DNA of 64,000 bases from Verrucomicrobiales bacterium (GTDB taxonomy: Bacteria; Verrucomicrobiota; Verrucomicrobiia; Verrucomicrobiales; DEV007): positions 1 to 64,000 of the forward strand of contig JARGOD010000015.1 of NCBI GenBank assembly GCA_029210205.1, read 5' to 3'. Shown in pieces: positions 1 through 8,706 of this stretch (position 1 is its first letter; each line of letters begins with the position of its first letter). Made by a program: the position numbers and the translations under genes. The notes under the pieces were generated by a model. That model was not told the origin of the DNA. It was given only the letters and a program-made list of their open reading frames with translations, and searched no databases.

Positions 1-1
1 T

Positions 2-109
2 AAGGTGTCTTTTACCTTGTTTCCGACGCAAAACCCGACCGCTTCCAGTCACCTTAAATCTTTTGGCGACTCCTTTTCGTGTTTTTGCTTTTCCAGCAGT
101 ACGTGCCAT
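2..109 (-). CDS. rpmI: 50S ribosomal protein L35 (3' end beyond window)
   Basis: Reading leftwards from the ATG at 109, 36 codons are visible before the window ends. The peptide starts MARTAGKAKTRKG and contains KRFKVTGSGRV followed by RRKQGKRHL. This is the hallmark basic sequence of ribosomal protein L35, a small (about 65 residue) protein of the large subunit. In most bacteria rpmI lies between infC and rplT; here the gene upstream is a broken thioredoxin-like lipoprotein, so any link to infC is not visible, and rplT would lie outside the window. The upstream gap is about 60 bases and shows no clear Shine-Dalgarno sequence. Confidence 0.93.
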   Translation of the reverse strand, partial: MARTAGKAKTRKGVAKRFKVTGSGRVLRRKQGKRHL

Positions 110-171
110 AGCGGGGCGAGTTTAAGCGGAAAATGGCGAAATGCAAAACGGAAATGCAGAGAGCAGGCAAC

Positions 172-1107
172 TCAATGCTTCTCAGCCATGAGCGGACCAA
201 GCAGCTTTACCATTTCCCTCACATAAATTGCAGGCCCTTTTCTATCGTATCCGACGATCGATTCCAAAAACTTTCCCTCGGGAGAAGCGATGACAACCGT
301 TGGAAATTCCTGCACCACAAACTTCTTTCTCAGCTCCTCATAGGTCTCTTCGTTCGGATACCCGAGGTTGGAGCGGTTCTTCTTGGAAAGATTAATCAGG
401 ACAGGCTCAAAGTGATCGTTCGCGAAAAAGCGGAAGGTGCCACTCTTTACAATTCCATTGTTGAAACTTTAACTCACTGCGACCGCAGCGGAAATCTTCG
501 GCTGTCAGGTACTCCCTGAAGAAACGTTAGTGGAATCCAAATCCTCAAGAGCCTGATTACTATCCCCCAGAAAAACCAGCATGATGTTCTTACCCGAGAT
601 CTCGGATTTCTGAAGCGCCGCCTCATAATCATCCGAGAAATCCGCTCCCAGCAGTGGCCGGGAGGGTGTCCGACTCGCGACCTTGCTGTTGGAAGCTTTG
701 AACTGAATCAGCTTCTCTTCCTCCGCGTTTGAAAACGCATTCATTTCTTCGCGACTTTCGCTGCTGAGTGCCTCGAGATTGAGCAAGAAGAGCCGCTCAT
801 CAGATGATCGACGAATTACGATTTCCTCCCCCTTTTTCGCGAGGAGTATACCGGCAAGAGCCTTTCCGTCAGTACTTTCAACAACGACTTCACTGGGGAT
901 CGATTTCGCAGAAGCACCCCACGCGGCCCGAACCGGAGGCATTTTCTGGTCATCAGCAGGTCCCCGAACGTCGGAACTCTCGGCCTCGCTAGCCTCACCG
1001 GCCAGCTTCGGATCGTCGCAGGAAACGAAAGTGAATAAAACCGCTACCTGAAATATCGCGGCGATGCGGCGACAGAGGCATGAAAATGAGAGTGGCGTCC
1101 TTTTCAT
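172..1107 (-). pseudogene. Lipoprotein with SHD1-like domain and thioredoxin-like tail, reading frame disrupted
   Basis: The ATG at 1107 opens a 200-residue frame with a lipoprotein signal ending at Cys30 (TFVSC). A segment near residues 70-120 resembles the SHD1 domain common in PVC proteins. A thioredoxin-like start follows (GKNIMLVFLGDSN). The frame stops at TGA 505-507. Below it the same frame has a TAA at 469-471, then reads convincingly again: FANDHFEPVLINL, then EFPTVVIASPEGKF with the cis-Pro strand of thioredoxin folds, ending at TGA 172-174. Between about 525 and 461 the most protein-like reading is in another frame (FFREYLTAEDFRCG). The simplest account is two compensating frameshifts, caused by mutation or by sequencing error. 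The family's redox CxxC is not recognisable. It could also be two genes, but no good start precedes the second part. Confidence 0.6.
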
Positions 1108-1181
1108 TGAAAAAAATTAAACAGGTTTGGGATACCTATTTCCACCAAAAAAATAGATTTCATCATGGGTAGATCCTCGTA

Positions 1182-2249
1182 ATGTTCCCCACGATGAGCG
1201 ACTCACTCTCCCCCGACCCCGCAAAGGCTAGCAGCGATGTAAATGCCGAACTCGAAGTCATCGACACCGAGCAGGAAATGGTGGAAAAGCTCGCTCAGGC
1301 ACGAGAAGTCATCGGAGCGGAACTTCGGAAAGTCATCATCGGCCAGGACGCAGTCGTTGATCAGTTGTTGATTGCCCTGCTCTCCGGCGGCCACTGTCTC
1401 ATTACCGGAGCGCCGGGACTGGCGAAAACACTTCTTGTGAGCACTCTTTCAAAGGTGTTCGACCTTTCCTTTAATCGCATCCAGTTTACGCCCGATTTAA
1501 TGCCGTCTGACATCACCGGGACCGAGATTCTCGAGGACACCGCCGAGGGGGGGCGCGAGCTGGTTTTCAATAAGGGACCGATCTTTGCGAATCTCATTCT
1601 CGCGGATGAAATTAACCGAACCCCGCCGAAGACTCAGGCTGCGCTGCTCGAAGCAATGCAGGAAAAGCAGGTTTCAGTCGCAGGAAAGAGTCTCCAACTC
1701 GACAAACCATTTTTTGTCCTCGCGACCCAGAACCCCATCGAAATGGAAGGCACCTATCCTCTACCCGAGGCCCAGCTCGATCGCTTCATGTTTAACATCG
1801 TGATCGACTACCTCACCGAAGACGAGGAAGTCATGGTCGTTTCTCAAACCACCGGAGTCGGAGCCGAAGAGGTGAAGCCCGTCTTTTCAGGCGAAGACCT
1901 GCTCAAATGCCACGAAGTTGTGCGAAGTGTCCCCATCGCCGAAGAGGTCATCCGATACGCGGTCCGCATCGCCGCCAATTCACGCCCCGGTCAGGAAAGC
2001 ACGGTTGATTACATCAATGAGTGGGTTAACTGGGGTGCCGGGACACGAGCCGGGCAAAGCCTCGTCCTTGGCGCGAAGACCAAAGCACTCCTCGATGGTC
2101 GCTCTCATGTCAGCTATGAAGATATCCGCGCGATGGCGGGACCGGTCCTTCGACACCGTATTTTGACGAATTACCGCGCGGAAGCCGAGGGTATCACGAT
2201 TGATCAAGTGATTGAAAAGCTGATCGAACTCACTCCGGATAAAGTATAA
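1182..2249 (+). CDS. MoxR-family AAA+ ATPase
   Basis: AAA+ ATPase of the MoxR group, chaperone-like proteins thought to act with VWA/DUF58 partners in envelope or metalloenzyme maturation. Walker A is GAPGLAKT (about residues 76-83), Walker B is LILADEIN (about 138-144), and the sensor stretch ATQNPIEMEGTYPLPEAQ is typical of MoxR. The length of 355 residues fits the family once a short N-terminal extension is allowed. The ATG at 1194 is an equally good start; neither has a Shine-Dalgarno sequence. The next gene, DUF58, is the usual MoxR partner. The VWA and transglutaminase genes that often follow are absent. Confidence 0.93.
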   Translation: MFPTMSDSLSPDPAKASSDVNAELEVIDTEQEMVEKLAQAREVIGAELRKVIIGQDAVVDQLLIALLSGGHCLITGAPGLAKTLLVSTLSKVFDLSFNRIQFTPDLMPSDITGTEILEDTAEGGRELVFNKGPIFANLILADEINRTPPKTQAALLEAMQEKQVSVAGKSLQLDKPFFVLATQNPIEMEGTYPLPEAQLDRFMFNIVIDYLTEDEEVMVVSQTTGVGAEEVKPVFSGEDLLKCHEVVRSVPIAEEVIRYAVRIAANSRPGQESTVDYINEWVNWGAGTRAGQSLVLGAKTKALLDGRSHVSYEDIRAMAGPVLRHRILTNYRAEAEGITIDQVIEKLIELTPDKV

Positions 2250-2314
2250 AACACAATAAATGACCGACGGTTTCTTATTTTGATCTATTTTGGAGAAAAG
2301 AAAAAGTCTTTCCA

Positions 2315-3202
2315 ATGACCGGCGCGACGAAGTTTATCGATCCAGCCACCCTGATGCGGGTGAAATCGCTGGAGCTGCGCGCCCGGATGGTCATGGAGGG
2401 GTTTTGGAAGGGGCTCCACAAATCGCCCTTCCACGGTTTCTCAGTCGAGTTCAGTGAATACCGGCCCTACACACGCGGCGATGACCCCCGTTTTATCGAC
2501 TGGAAAGTGATGGCCCGCAGCGACCGTGCTTTCATCAAGAAGTTTGAAGACGAGACTAACCTGCGCGCGCATCTCCTTGTCGATCGCAGCAAGTCGATGG
2601 AGTATGGCTCTGGCGATGTCACCAAAGCCGACTATGCCGCGACTTTCGCCGCGACCCTTGCTTATTTCCTCATGGGCCAACAGGATGCTGTCGGCCTAAC
2701 GACTTTCGACGAGCACGTTGATCAGCATATCCCGGCTCGAAACAGGACCGGTCAGTTACGCCGACTCATGCTGCAACTGGAACGGGCTCCTTCAGGCCAC
2801 GGAACCGATCTTGGGGCCGCGATGAAAGGGCTCCACGAACTGATCCGGAAGCGAAGTTTTATCGCACTCCTCTCCGATCTCCTCGCTCCGCTTGAGGAGT
2901 TGGAAAAACAGATCGGATACCTCGCTGCGGGGAGACACGATCTCGCGATTTTCCAAATCATGGATCCCCGCGAATTGGATTTTGATTTCACAAAAGCAAC
3001 GCACTACCGCGACACCGAAACAGGAAACGATCTGTTCGTCGACCCCACCGTCGCGCGATCTGATTATCTCGAAAAATTTAACTCCCATCAGGCGGCAGTT
3101 CGAAAAATGTGTGGCCGCCACGGAGTGACCTATCGCCTCGTCTCCACTGAAGAACCCCTCGAAAGCGTCCTTTTCGAATTTGTCTCCGGACGCTCCCACT
3201 GA
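2315..3202 (+). CDS. DUF58 domain protein (VWA-like)
   Basis: This 295-residue protein has the DUF58 signature: SEYRPYTRGDDPRFIDWKVMAR followed by KKFEDETNLRAHLLVDRSKSM. The DxSxS element (DRSKS, near residue 90) is the metal-ion-dependent adhesion site of a VWA fold. No membrane segment is seen, as in the short soluble DUF58 class. It lies 65 bases behind moxR, and the pair is expected to work together, with the ATPase remodelling a VWA-bound client. Its TGA overlaps the next ATG by one base (TGATG), which suggests translational coupling to the beta-propeller gene. The actual client is unknown. Confidence 0.9.
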   Translation: MTGATKFIDPATLMRVKSLELRARMVMEGFWKGLHKSPFHGFSVEFSEYRPYTRGDDPRFIDWKVMARSDRAFIKKFEDETNLRAHLLVDRSKSMEYGSGDVTKADYAATFAATLAYFLMGQQDAVGLTTFDEHVDQHIPARNRTGQLRRLMLQLERAPSGHGTDLGAAMKGLHELIRKRSFIALLSDLLAPLEELEKQIGYLAAGRHDLAIFQIMDPRELDFDFTKATHYRDTETGNDLFVDPTVARSDYLEKFNSHQAAVRKMCGRHGVTYRLVSTEEPLESVLFEFVSGRSH

Positions 3203-4323
3203 TGTCTCTCATGAACCTGACCCCCGACCAACAAAGCAAACTAACCACTCTCGCGAGTGAACTCATCAATCAGGAAGCAGCCCGCATTCTTGTCGAGCCG
3301 CAGGACCCGAGCACAGGCTACTGGTTCGGTGGCGGCAACGTCATTCAGGACCACGACGGATCAATTCTCGTTTGTGGTCGCTACCGAAACTACGGAGACT
3401 CACGAACCGGCGTCGGAGCAGGAGCCCGTGGCCTCGAACTGGCAATTTTCCGATCACCTGATGTTCACGGTGAATTCGAGAAAATTGTCTCGTTTAGTAA
3501 AGCCGATCTGGCACACAGCGGGATGGATGTCGTCTCGATCGAAGGCGTTGCCCTTCATCTTTGCGAAGAAGGGATCGAACTCTTTATCTCCACCGAAAAG
3601 GATGCAAAGTATCCGGAGCGCGTCGCCGACTTCCAAAAGCCCGGTGCCGGCGTCTGGAGCATCGACCGAATCCACGCCGCAAAAGTCGAAGACCTCAGCC
3701 CCGTCAACATTGAGGAAATCATTCCGTTTGGCAGCGAAAACATCGGGCAACTACACTGCAAAGATCCATGGGTATTTGATCTCCCAAACGGAGATCTTGT
3801 CCTCGGCTACTGCACCCACCCATTCACCTGGTCGAGCAGCGGGACCGCGCTCATGGTTCGGACGGCAGGTTCATCCAACTACGATAAAATCACCGATGAT
3901 CTCCTCCGTCGCGGCCCCGTTTGGGACATCGCCGCAGCTCGTGTTACAGAGCGGCTCGCGATCCCTCAATTCGGTGCTTTTGCCGACAGCCCTGACCTTT
4001 CTCTCTACTTTTACGACAGCTGCGAGAGCCTTCGCCAGCTCGATGAAAACCCAAAAGCCTCCTCCCGTCCACGTGGCTGGTCCTGCGAGGAAATCGGTGG
4101 TATCGCCATTGGCGATGACAACCATCTAAACCAAATCGAGAGCCTATCTAAAGAGGCGGCGCTGTTTGTCTCACCAACCGGCACCGGGTGCTCCCGCTAC
4201 ATCGCCACCCTCGTTACTGAAGAAGGCATTTTCGCCAATTGGCAGCAGAGTCAAGAAAACCTCTCCCAGCCACTTGTCGGAAACTTCCTTCCTATGGATC
4301 GAGTCAAAGAAATTCTCAGCTAG
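3202..4323 (+). CDS. Five-bladed beta-propeller, GH43/GH32-like hydrolase
   Basis: 373 residues with no signal peptide. Features such as GYWFGGGNVIQDHDGSILV, GLELAIFRSPD, an HCKDPWVFDLPNG strand and TWSSSGTALMVR resemble the blades of clan GH-F/J five-bladed propeller glycosidases, where acidic residues near the start of blades I, III and IV act in catalysis (candidates: D in IQDHDG and D in CKDPW). I cannot assign a family with confidence. Its start overlaps the DUF58 stop, and only six bases separate its stop from the TIM-barrel isomerase gene, so it is likely part of a carbohydrate-handling operon. It is probably cytoplasmic. Confidence 0.6.
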   Translation: MSLMNLTPDQQSKLTTLASELINQEAARILVEPQDPSTGYWFGGGNVIQDHDGSILVCGRYRNYGDSRTGVGAGARGLELAIFRSPDVHGEFEKIVSFSKADLAHSGMDVVSIEGVALHLCEEGIELFISTEKDAKYPERVADFQKPGAGVWSIDRIHAAKVEDLSPVNIEEIIPFGSENIGQLHCKDPWVFDLPNGDLVLGYCTHPFTWSSSGTALMVRTAGSSNYDKITDDLLRRGPVWDIAAARVTERLAIPQFGAFADSPDLSLYFYDSCESLRQLDENPKASSRPRGWSCEEIGGIAIGDDNHLNQIESLSKEAALFVSPTGTGCSRYIATLVTEEGIFANWQQSQENLSQPLVGNFLPMDRVKEILS

Positions 4324-4329
4324 TTCCCG

Positions 4330-5154
4330 ATGAAGCTTTCCCTCAACTCTTCAACGATCAAACCCACCCCTCTTCTCGACAAGATTCGAGTCGCGGGAGA
4401 AGCCGGATACAAAGGCATCGAACTCTGGGCGGTCGAACTCTACGAGCACGTCGGTCGCGGCGGAGAAATATCAGACGTTGAGAAAGCGCTCTCAGACCAG
4501 GGACTCGAAGTTCCCTGTTTTATTGCAGTCCGAAACTGGGGCGAATCTGAAGGCTGGGAATACAAGCTGTCGATGGATGAAGCGAAGCGCCGCTTCGAAC
4601 TCGCGGCCCGCCTCAACTCTCCGCTTATGGTCTGTACGCCACCAATCGAGCGTCCGGGTCTTGACGGTCTTCATGAAGGCTACACTGACCTCCTTAAAAT
4701 CGGCCGCGAAACCGGCGTCCAGGCCGTTCTCGAATACATCAGTTTCTTTGCGAGCCTCAACAATGTTCCTGACACAGTCACCGTTATGGATCGCTGTGAC
4801 CCGGACTTGAATCCCGTCACTATTCTCGATGCCTTCCACAACTGGAACAACAAAACCACCCTCGAAGACATCGCCGCACTTCCACTTGAGCAGATCGCGC
4901 ACTATCACATAGACGACGCGGCAAATGACATTCCCGCCGGACAGCAAAAAGACCCCGACCGGGTCATGATCGGAGACGGCGCGATCGATCTAGCTTCCGA
5001 GCTCACCTTGCTCAAAAATAAAGGCTACGACAAATGGCTCAGCCTGGAACTTTTCAGCGAAGCCTGGTGGGCGAAAGATCCGCTCGAGTGCGCGAAGATC
5101 GGCCTTGAGCGAATGGAGACACTCTGTGCCGAGGTGGGAATCACGTTAGAATGA
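4330..5154 (+). CDS. Sugar phosphate isomerase/epimerase-like TIM barrel (AP endonuclease family 2 fold)
   Basis: This 274-residue protein has the Xylose isomerase-like TIM barrel layout: MKLSLNSSTIKPTPLLDKIRVAGEAGYKGIELW at the start, a middle PLMVCTPP strand, LEYISFFASLNN, ILDAFHNWN, HYHIDDAAND and a C-terminal WLSLELFSEAWW. The conserved acidic and His residues at strand ends (E in LELF, H in DAFHNW, H in HYHIDD) would bind a divalent metal. Members interconvert ketoses and aldoses or epimerise sugars such as hydroxypyruvate, inosose or tagatose, and the substrate cannot be read from sequence. It sits six bases after the glycosidase-like gene, which fits intracellular sugar catabolism. Confidence 0.82.
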   Translation: MKLSLNSSTIKPTPLLDKIRVAGEAGYKGIELWAVELYEHVGRGGEISDVEKALSDQGLEVPCFIAVRNWGESEGWEYKLSMDEAKRRFELAARLNSPLMVCTPPIERPGLDGLHEGYTDLLKIGRETGVQAVLEYISFFASLNNVPDTVTVMDRCDPDLNPVTILDAFHNWNNKTTLEDIAALPLEQIAHYHIDDAANDIPAGQQKDPDRVMIGDGAIDLASELTLLKNKGYDKWLSLELFSEAWWAKDPLECAKIGLERMETLCAEVGITLE

Positions 5155-5215
5155 TTTCACCTCGATTTCCTTTTCGTTTCATCAGCTCTTCACAATCCGT
5201 CGCGAAATTTCCCTC

Positions 5216-6040
5216 ATGAAAACATCGCGCCGTGATTGGCTGCTTCGACTCGCCTTCTACGGAACCCCGGTTGCTGGATTCAGCTATGGGAGTCTCATTG
5301 AAAAAAACTTTCTGACCGTCAACCGAACCGATATCCCCGTCTCGGGAGATCACTCCGGATTGCGTGGAATTAAAGTCGCTTTGATGGCGGACTTTCATCA
5401 TGACGACTACGGAAACGAGGCTCTAATCCGTCGAGCCGTCCAAACTATTAACAAAGAGGGCGTCGATGTTGTCATGCTCGCCGGGGACTACATCTCCGAC
5501 AAAACCGAGGCGATGGAATCTCTCTGCAGCGTTCTGAGCGAACTGCGCCCCAGGCTTGGAAGTTTTGGAGTTCTCGGAAACCATGATGGCTGGCATTTCG
5601 ACGAATCGATCCCGCGTCTTCTCGAACAAGCCGGAGTGCGACTCCTCATTAATGACACCGTTGAATTTGATGAATTTGCCGTCGGGGGAATGGACAGCTA
5701 TTGGGCCGGCAGACCTGACATGAACTTCGGATTGCGTTCGATCAGTAAGGACAAACCGGTCATTCTCGGCTGGCATGAACCAGACACCTTCGACTACTAC
5801 CAGGACCCGAGAGTCGCCCTCCAGGTTTCCGGGCACACCCACGGCGGTCAAATCTGTGCTCCTCTCTACGGTCCGATCCTTCTCCCCCGCTACGGAAGGA
5901 ACTATCCGTTCGGTCACTATCAAAAGCACAATCGCTCTCTCTACGTGACTAGGGGCATGGGGACGCTCGACATTCCCGCCCGCTTTCTCTGCACGCCGGA
6001 ACTTGCGATTCTGACGCTACGAGACAGTTCAATCACGTAG
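5216..6040 (+). CDS. Tat-exported calcineurin-like metallophosphoesterase (YkuE-like)
   Basis: All metallophosphoesterase motifs are present in order: MADFHHDDYG (D-x-H), LAGDYI (GD), LGNHDGW (GNHD), LGWHEPD (H) and VSGHTHGGQI (GHxH). The N-terminus carries twin arginines (TSRRDWLLRL) before a short hydrophobic stretch, which suggests Tat export. YkuE-like proteins of 270-290 residues act on phosphoesters at the membrane or in the periplasm and are loosely linked to UDP-diacylglucosamine or nucleotide hydrolysis; the substrate here is unknown. It stands alone with about 60 bases in front and is convergent with the Gfo/Idh gene. Confidence 0.9.
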   Translation: MKTSRRDWLLRLAFYGTPVAGFSYGSLIEKNFLTVNRTDIPVSGDHSGLRGIKVALMADFHHDDYGNEALIRRAVQTINKEGVDVVMLAGDYISDKTEAMESLCSVLSELRPRLGSFGVLGNHDGWHFDESIPRLLEQAGVRLLINDTVEFDEFAVGGMDSYWAGRPDMNFGLRSISKDKPVILGWHEPDTFDYYQDPRVALQVSGHTHGGQICAPLYGPILLPRYGRNYPFGHYQKHNRSLYVTRGMGTLDIPARFLCTPELAILTLRDSSIT

Positions 6041-6080
6041 CAGAATTAGAGACAAGGCAGACCATTGCCAGCAACTGATA

Positions 6081-7151
6081 TTACTCCATCAAAGCCAACG
6101 CCCGCCCCTGCTCCGCACTCGCGAAAGCCGTATCGACAATCTGCTGCCCGATACGCGAGGTCTCGACGCTGAGGGGTCCCTCGATAGGACTCCCGGACTG
6201 CAGAGAATCAATCATGTACTCAACCGGGTTTGACTTCGGGGCGAACAACTCGGGCGCTTCGACCCGCTCGCCTTCAGGCCAGCCTGCCGTTTGCACCGTG
6301 ATAAATTCATCATAGTCGTAGCTGGAAACGGTCCCCTCAGTTCCTTTCACCACAAAACCACATTTCGGCTGCGGCTGATGCGTCCAGGGATCAGAGAAAG
6401 TCCCCCATCGAGTCTCAAATTTCGACAATCCCGCCGCATAGCGCGCCACCGTGATGCTGTGCTCATCGACTTCGAGGCTCGACTTCCCGACGTCCCACAT
6501 CGCCATGACTTCGATCGGTTTCTGCCCGCCGTTGAACCAAGTCCCGAGGGTCGTGCCGTAGCCGAGGTAATCCTGCAGGCTGCCGCCTCCCTCTTCAGCG
6601 CTGTAAAACCAGCTCGCATCCTTTTCCGCCTCGGTCGGCTCTTTTTCGATCTTGTCCGCTCCGTGCCAAAGCGGTCCACGATTGCCGTCGTAAAAATGCA
6701 CCTCAGCAACGTCGCCGATCGTCCCCGCTCGAATTACCTCGTAAGCCTTACGGTGAGAACGACACCAAAAAAGCGGCCAGTTGATTGCGAGCTGCTTTCC
6801 CGTTGTCTTCATCGCCGCAACCATCCGATCCGCCTCGGCGAGGGAAGCCGCGAAAGGTTTCTCCATGATGACATGGACTCCAAAAGCTGCCACTTTCTCG
6901 ACCCACTCAGCATGACGCGCCGCCGCCGGGCAAAGAAATACCAGATCAGGTTTCGTCGTTTCGAGGCACGCCTCAAAATCTGTGAAGACCTGTTCCGGAC
7001 TCAGATCAAAATTAGACCGCGCTGAAAACATTCGCGAAATCTCCTCATCAGCGATTCCGACGATCTCCGCTTCCGGATGATCATGCGCCATCCGGAGAAG
7101 ATCCCCCATGTGAAAGTGATCAAAATTGATCCCTGCGATTCGCAACGCCAT
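6081..7151 (-). CDS. Gfo/Idh/MocA family NAD(P)-dependent oxidoreductase
   Basis: 356 residues in two domains: an N-terminal Rossmann fold (ALRIAGINFDHFHMGDLLRM, with AEIVGIADEE as the second strand) and a C-terminal beta domain. The family marker EKP lies in MEKPFAASLAEADRMV. The GxGxxG loop is replaced by GINFDHFHMGD, a form seen in several PVC members. Such enzymes oxidise sugars, inositols or sugar acids. It follows the nucleoside-type MFS transporter on the same strand, separated by a hairpin repeat at 7166-7190, so import and oxidation of one substrate is a plausible link but is inference. Confidence 0.9.
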   Translation of the reverse strand: MALRIAGINFDHFHMGDLLRMAHDHPEAEIVGIADEEISRMFSARSNFDLSPEQVFTDFEACLETTKPDLVFLCPAAARHAEWVEKVAAFGVHVIMEKPFAASLAEADRMVAAMKTTGKQLAINWPLFWCRSHRKAYEVIRAGTIGDVAEVHFYDGNRGPLWHGADKIEKEPTEAEKDASWFYSAEEGGGSLQDYLGYGTTLGTWFNGGQKPIEVMAMWDVGKSSLEVDEHSITVARYAAGLSKFETRWGTFSDPWTHQPQPKCGFVVKGTEGTVSSYDYDEFITVQTAGWPEGERVEAPELFAPKSNPVEYMIDSLQSGSPIEGPLSVETSRIGQQIVDTAFASAEQGRALALME

Positions 7152-7165
7152 GACAAAGAGCCAAC

Positions 7166-7190
7166 AGGGTTAGGTCGATGACTTAACCCT
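7166..7190. terminator. Hairpin repeat, copy 1, downstream of MFS gene
   Basis: AGGGTTAGGTC (7166-7176), a GAT loop and GACTTAACCCT (7180-7190) form an 11-pair stem with one mismatch. The hairpin lies 11 bases beyond the MFS stop. Nearly the same sequence recurs at 32719-32750 behind another gene. No T-run follows, so it may be a weak terminator, a transcript-stabilising end or a dispersed palindromic repeat. Confidence 0.55.
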
Positions 7191-7201
7191 CTTAGGTCAG
7201 T

Positions 7202-8545
7202 CTAAAGATCTTCGAGATCCTCTTCAGTGACCTTTGTCTTGTCCCAAAAGGAAACGAAAAACAGCACTGTAATCGCCGCGGCAAGAATGGCAGGGAAGAT
7301 CCAGAATTCCTTCCACTGTTCCATCGTTTTTGCAATCAAGTCAGCGTCGACGGCGGCCGGCATATCGACCGAGAAGAGCTTTGATAATTTCTCGCCGAAA
7401 CTCAAATCCACGGCCGGCCTTGCTTCTTTGATCGCCGAATCGAGTGCCGAATAACTTTCTACGGTGCCGAACTTTGCAGCAGCCACCTTAAAGCCTACCA
7501 GCATCCCGATGCCTTGAGTCACAAACACGAGCAGGCTCTGTGCCTGTCCGCTGACTGCTTTCGGTGCAACTTTGTCGGTATACATGAAGCCCGTCACAAA
7601 GAAGAAATCGTAGCAGATTCCGTGAAGCGCGATTCCCATGAAGAGCATCCAGACAACTTGATCCGGTGCTCCGAACGCAAAGAGAAGATACCGCGCGACC
7701 CAAGCTAACATTCCCACCAAGATCATGTATTTCACGCCAAGGCGTCGAAAGAAAAACGGGATGAGGAGCATGAAAACAATCTCCGACATCTGACCAATCG
7801 TCATCGCTGACCCTGCCTGCTCGAACCCGGAGGTGGCGAGGAAATTAGAAGTGAGCGCGTAGTAGTAAGCGAGTGGGATGCAAATGAGTCCCGAACAAAT
7901 CATAAAGACGAGAAAGCCCGGGTTCTTAAAGAGCTTCCAGGCATCGAGCATGAGGAGGGCCCGCAAATTAATCGGCTCCCCTTTCGCTGGAGGTGGTGTG
8001 TGAGGAAGAAAAAACGCAAAAACGCCAAGAAGAATCGAACTCGCCGCTCCCAATTTGAAGATGTTCAGGCTCGAGGTCCACCCGAGAAAGCCAATGAGAA
8101 GTCCGGCCACGATCCAGCCTATCGTCCCCCAAACCCGCACTTTTGGAAATTGGACGCGTTCGATATTGGCGAAGGCGATAGTGTTACCAAGGCCAAGCGT
8201 TGGCATGTAACAGAGCATGTGAGCGATACAGTAGACCACCACCATTTCCCCGTCCCCGGCGAGACCGGCATTACCGGCAAGGAAGAGGAAGACCCCTCCG
8301 ATGAGAAATAGAACAGCAAACACATACTGAGACGGAAAGAACCGATCGGCGATGATTCCGAGGAAGAGCGGTGCAAAAATCGCGCCGTAGGGCGCCGAGT
8401 CGTAGGCCCTGCCAATAACATCGACGAGATCATTCGATCCCAAGGCCTGGCCCAGTGTCGCAAACCACGCCCCCCAGGTGAAGAACTGCAGGAACATCAT
8501 GACGCTCAGCGAGGTCAAAGGAGAACGTTTCGTATCGGTAGCCAT
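7202..8545 (-). CDS. MFS transporter, nucleoside:H+ symporter-like (NupG/XapB type)
   Basis: This 447-residue, twelve-helix protein begins with LSVMMFLQFFTWGAWFATLG, the hallmark first helix of the nucleoside:H+ symporter family and of related PVC sugar permeases. APYGAIFAPLFLGIIADRFF follows as loop 2-3. Helices are spread through to AAITVLFFVSFW at the C-terminus. It would sit in the inner membrane and import a nucleoside or sugar with protons. The neighbouring Gfo/Idh gene downstream suggests a metabolisable sugar. The bases AGATCCCGC just before the start also precede the second MFS gene at 11617. Confidence 0.88.
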   Translation of the reverse strand: MATDTKRSPLTSLSVMMFLQFFTWGAWFATLGQALGSNDLVDVIGRAYDSAPYGAIFAPLFLGIIADRFFPSQYVFAVLFLIGGVFLFLAGNAGLAGDGEMVVVYCIAHMLCYMPTLGLGNTIAFANIERVQFPKVRVWGTIGWIVAGLLIGFLGWTSSLNIFKLGAASSILLGVFAFFLPHTPPPAKGEPINLRALLMLDAWKLFKNPGFLVFMICSGLICIPLAYYYALTSNFLATSGFEQAGSAMTIGQMSEIVFMLLIPFFFRRLGVKYMILVGMLAWVARYLLFAFGAPDQVVWMLFMGIALHGICYDFFFVTGFMYTDKVAPKAVSGQAQSLLVFVTQGIGMLVGFKVAAAKFGTVESYSALDSAIKEARPAVDLSFGEKLSKLFSVDMPAAVDADLIAKTMEQWKEFWIFPAILAAAITVLFFVSFWDKTKVTEEDLEDL

Positions 8546-8706
8546 AGTGGCGGGATCTTGTCGGAAAATGATGGAAGGAGCAACGGCGAAATTGCGGATG
8601 ACGAATTTCCCGTAACCACATCATTAAATTCGAGAGAATTCAGACCGGTAGCCCATCCACGAAAACACAGTTCCGGCGGCCCCGAACCGAGGATTCGCCC
8701 CTCCAA

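Noticed and set aside
505-507. In-frame TGA in the thioredoxin-like gene read as selenocysteine
   Set aside because: A TAA follows 36 bases downstream in the same frame and no SECIS-like hairpin is evident; a pair of frameshifts explains the data better.
6291-7025. 244-codon + strand frame opposite the Gfo/Idh gene
   Set aside because: Arg/His/Pro-rich shadow with no domain; the oxidoreductase on the minus strand is certain.
8515-8706. Small minus-strand frame between yggS and the MFS gene
   Set aside because: No recognisable motif, partly inside the MFS gene, and no ribosome-binding site; treated as non-coding spacer.
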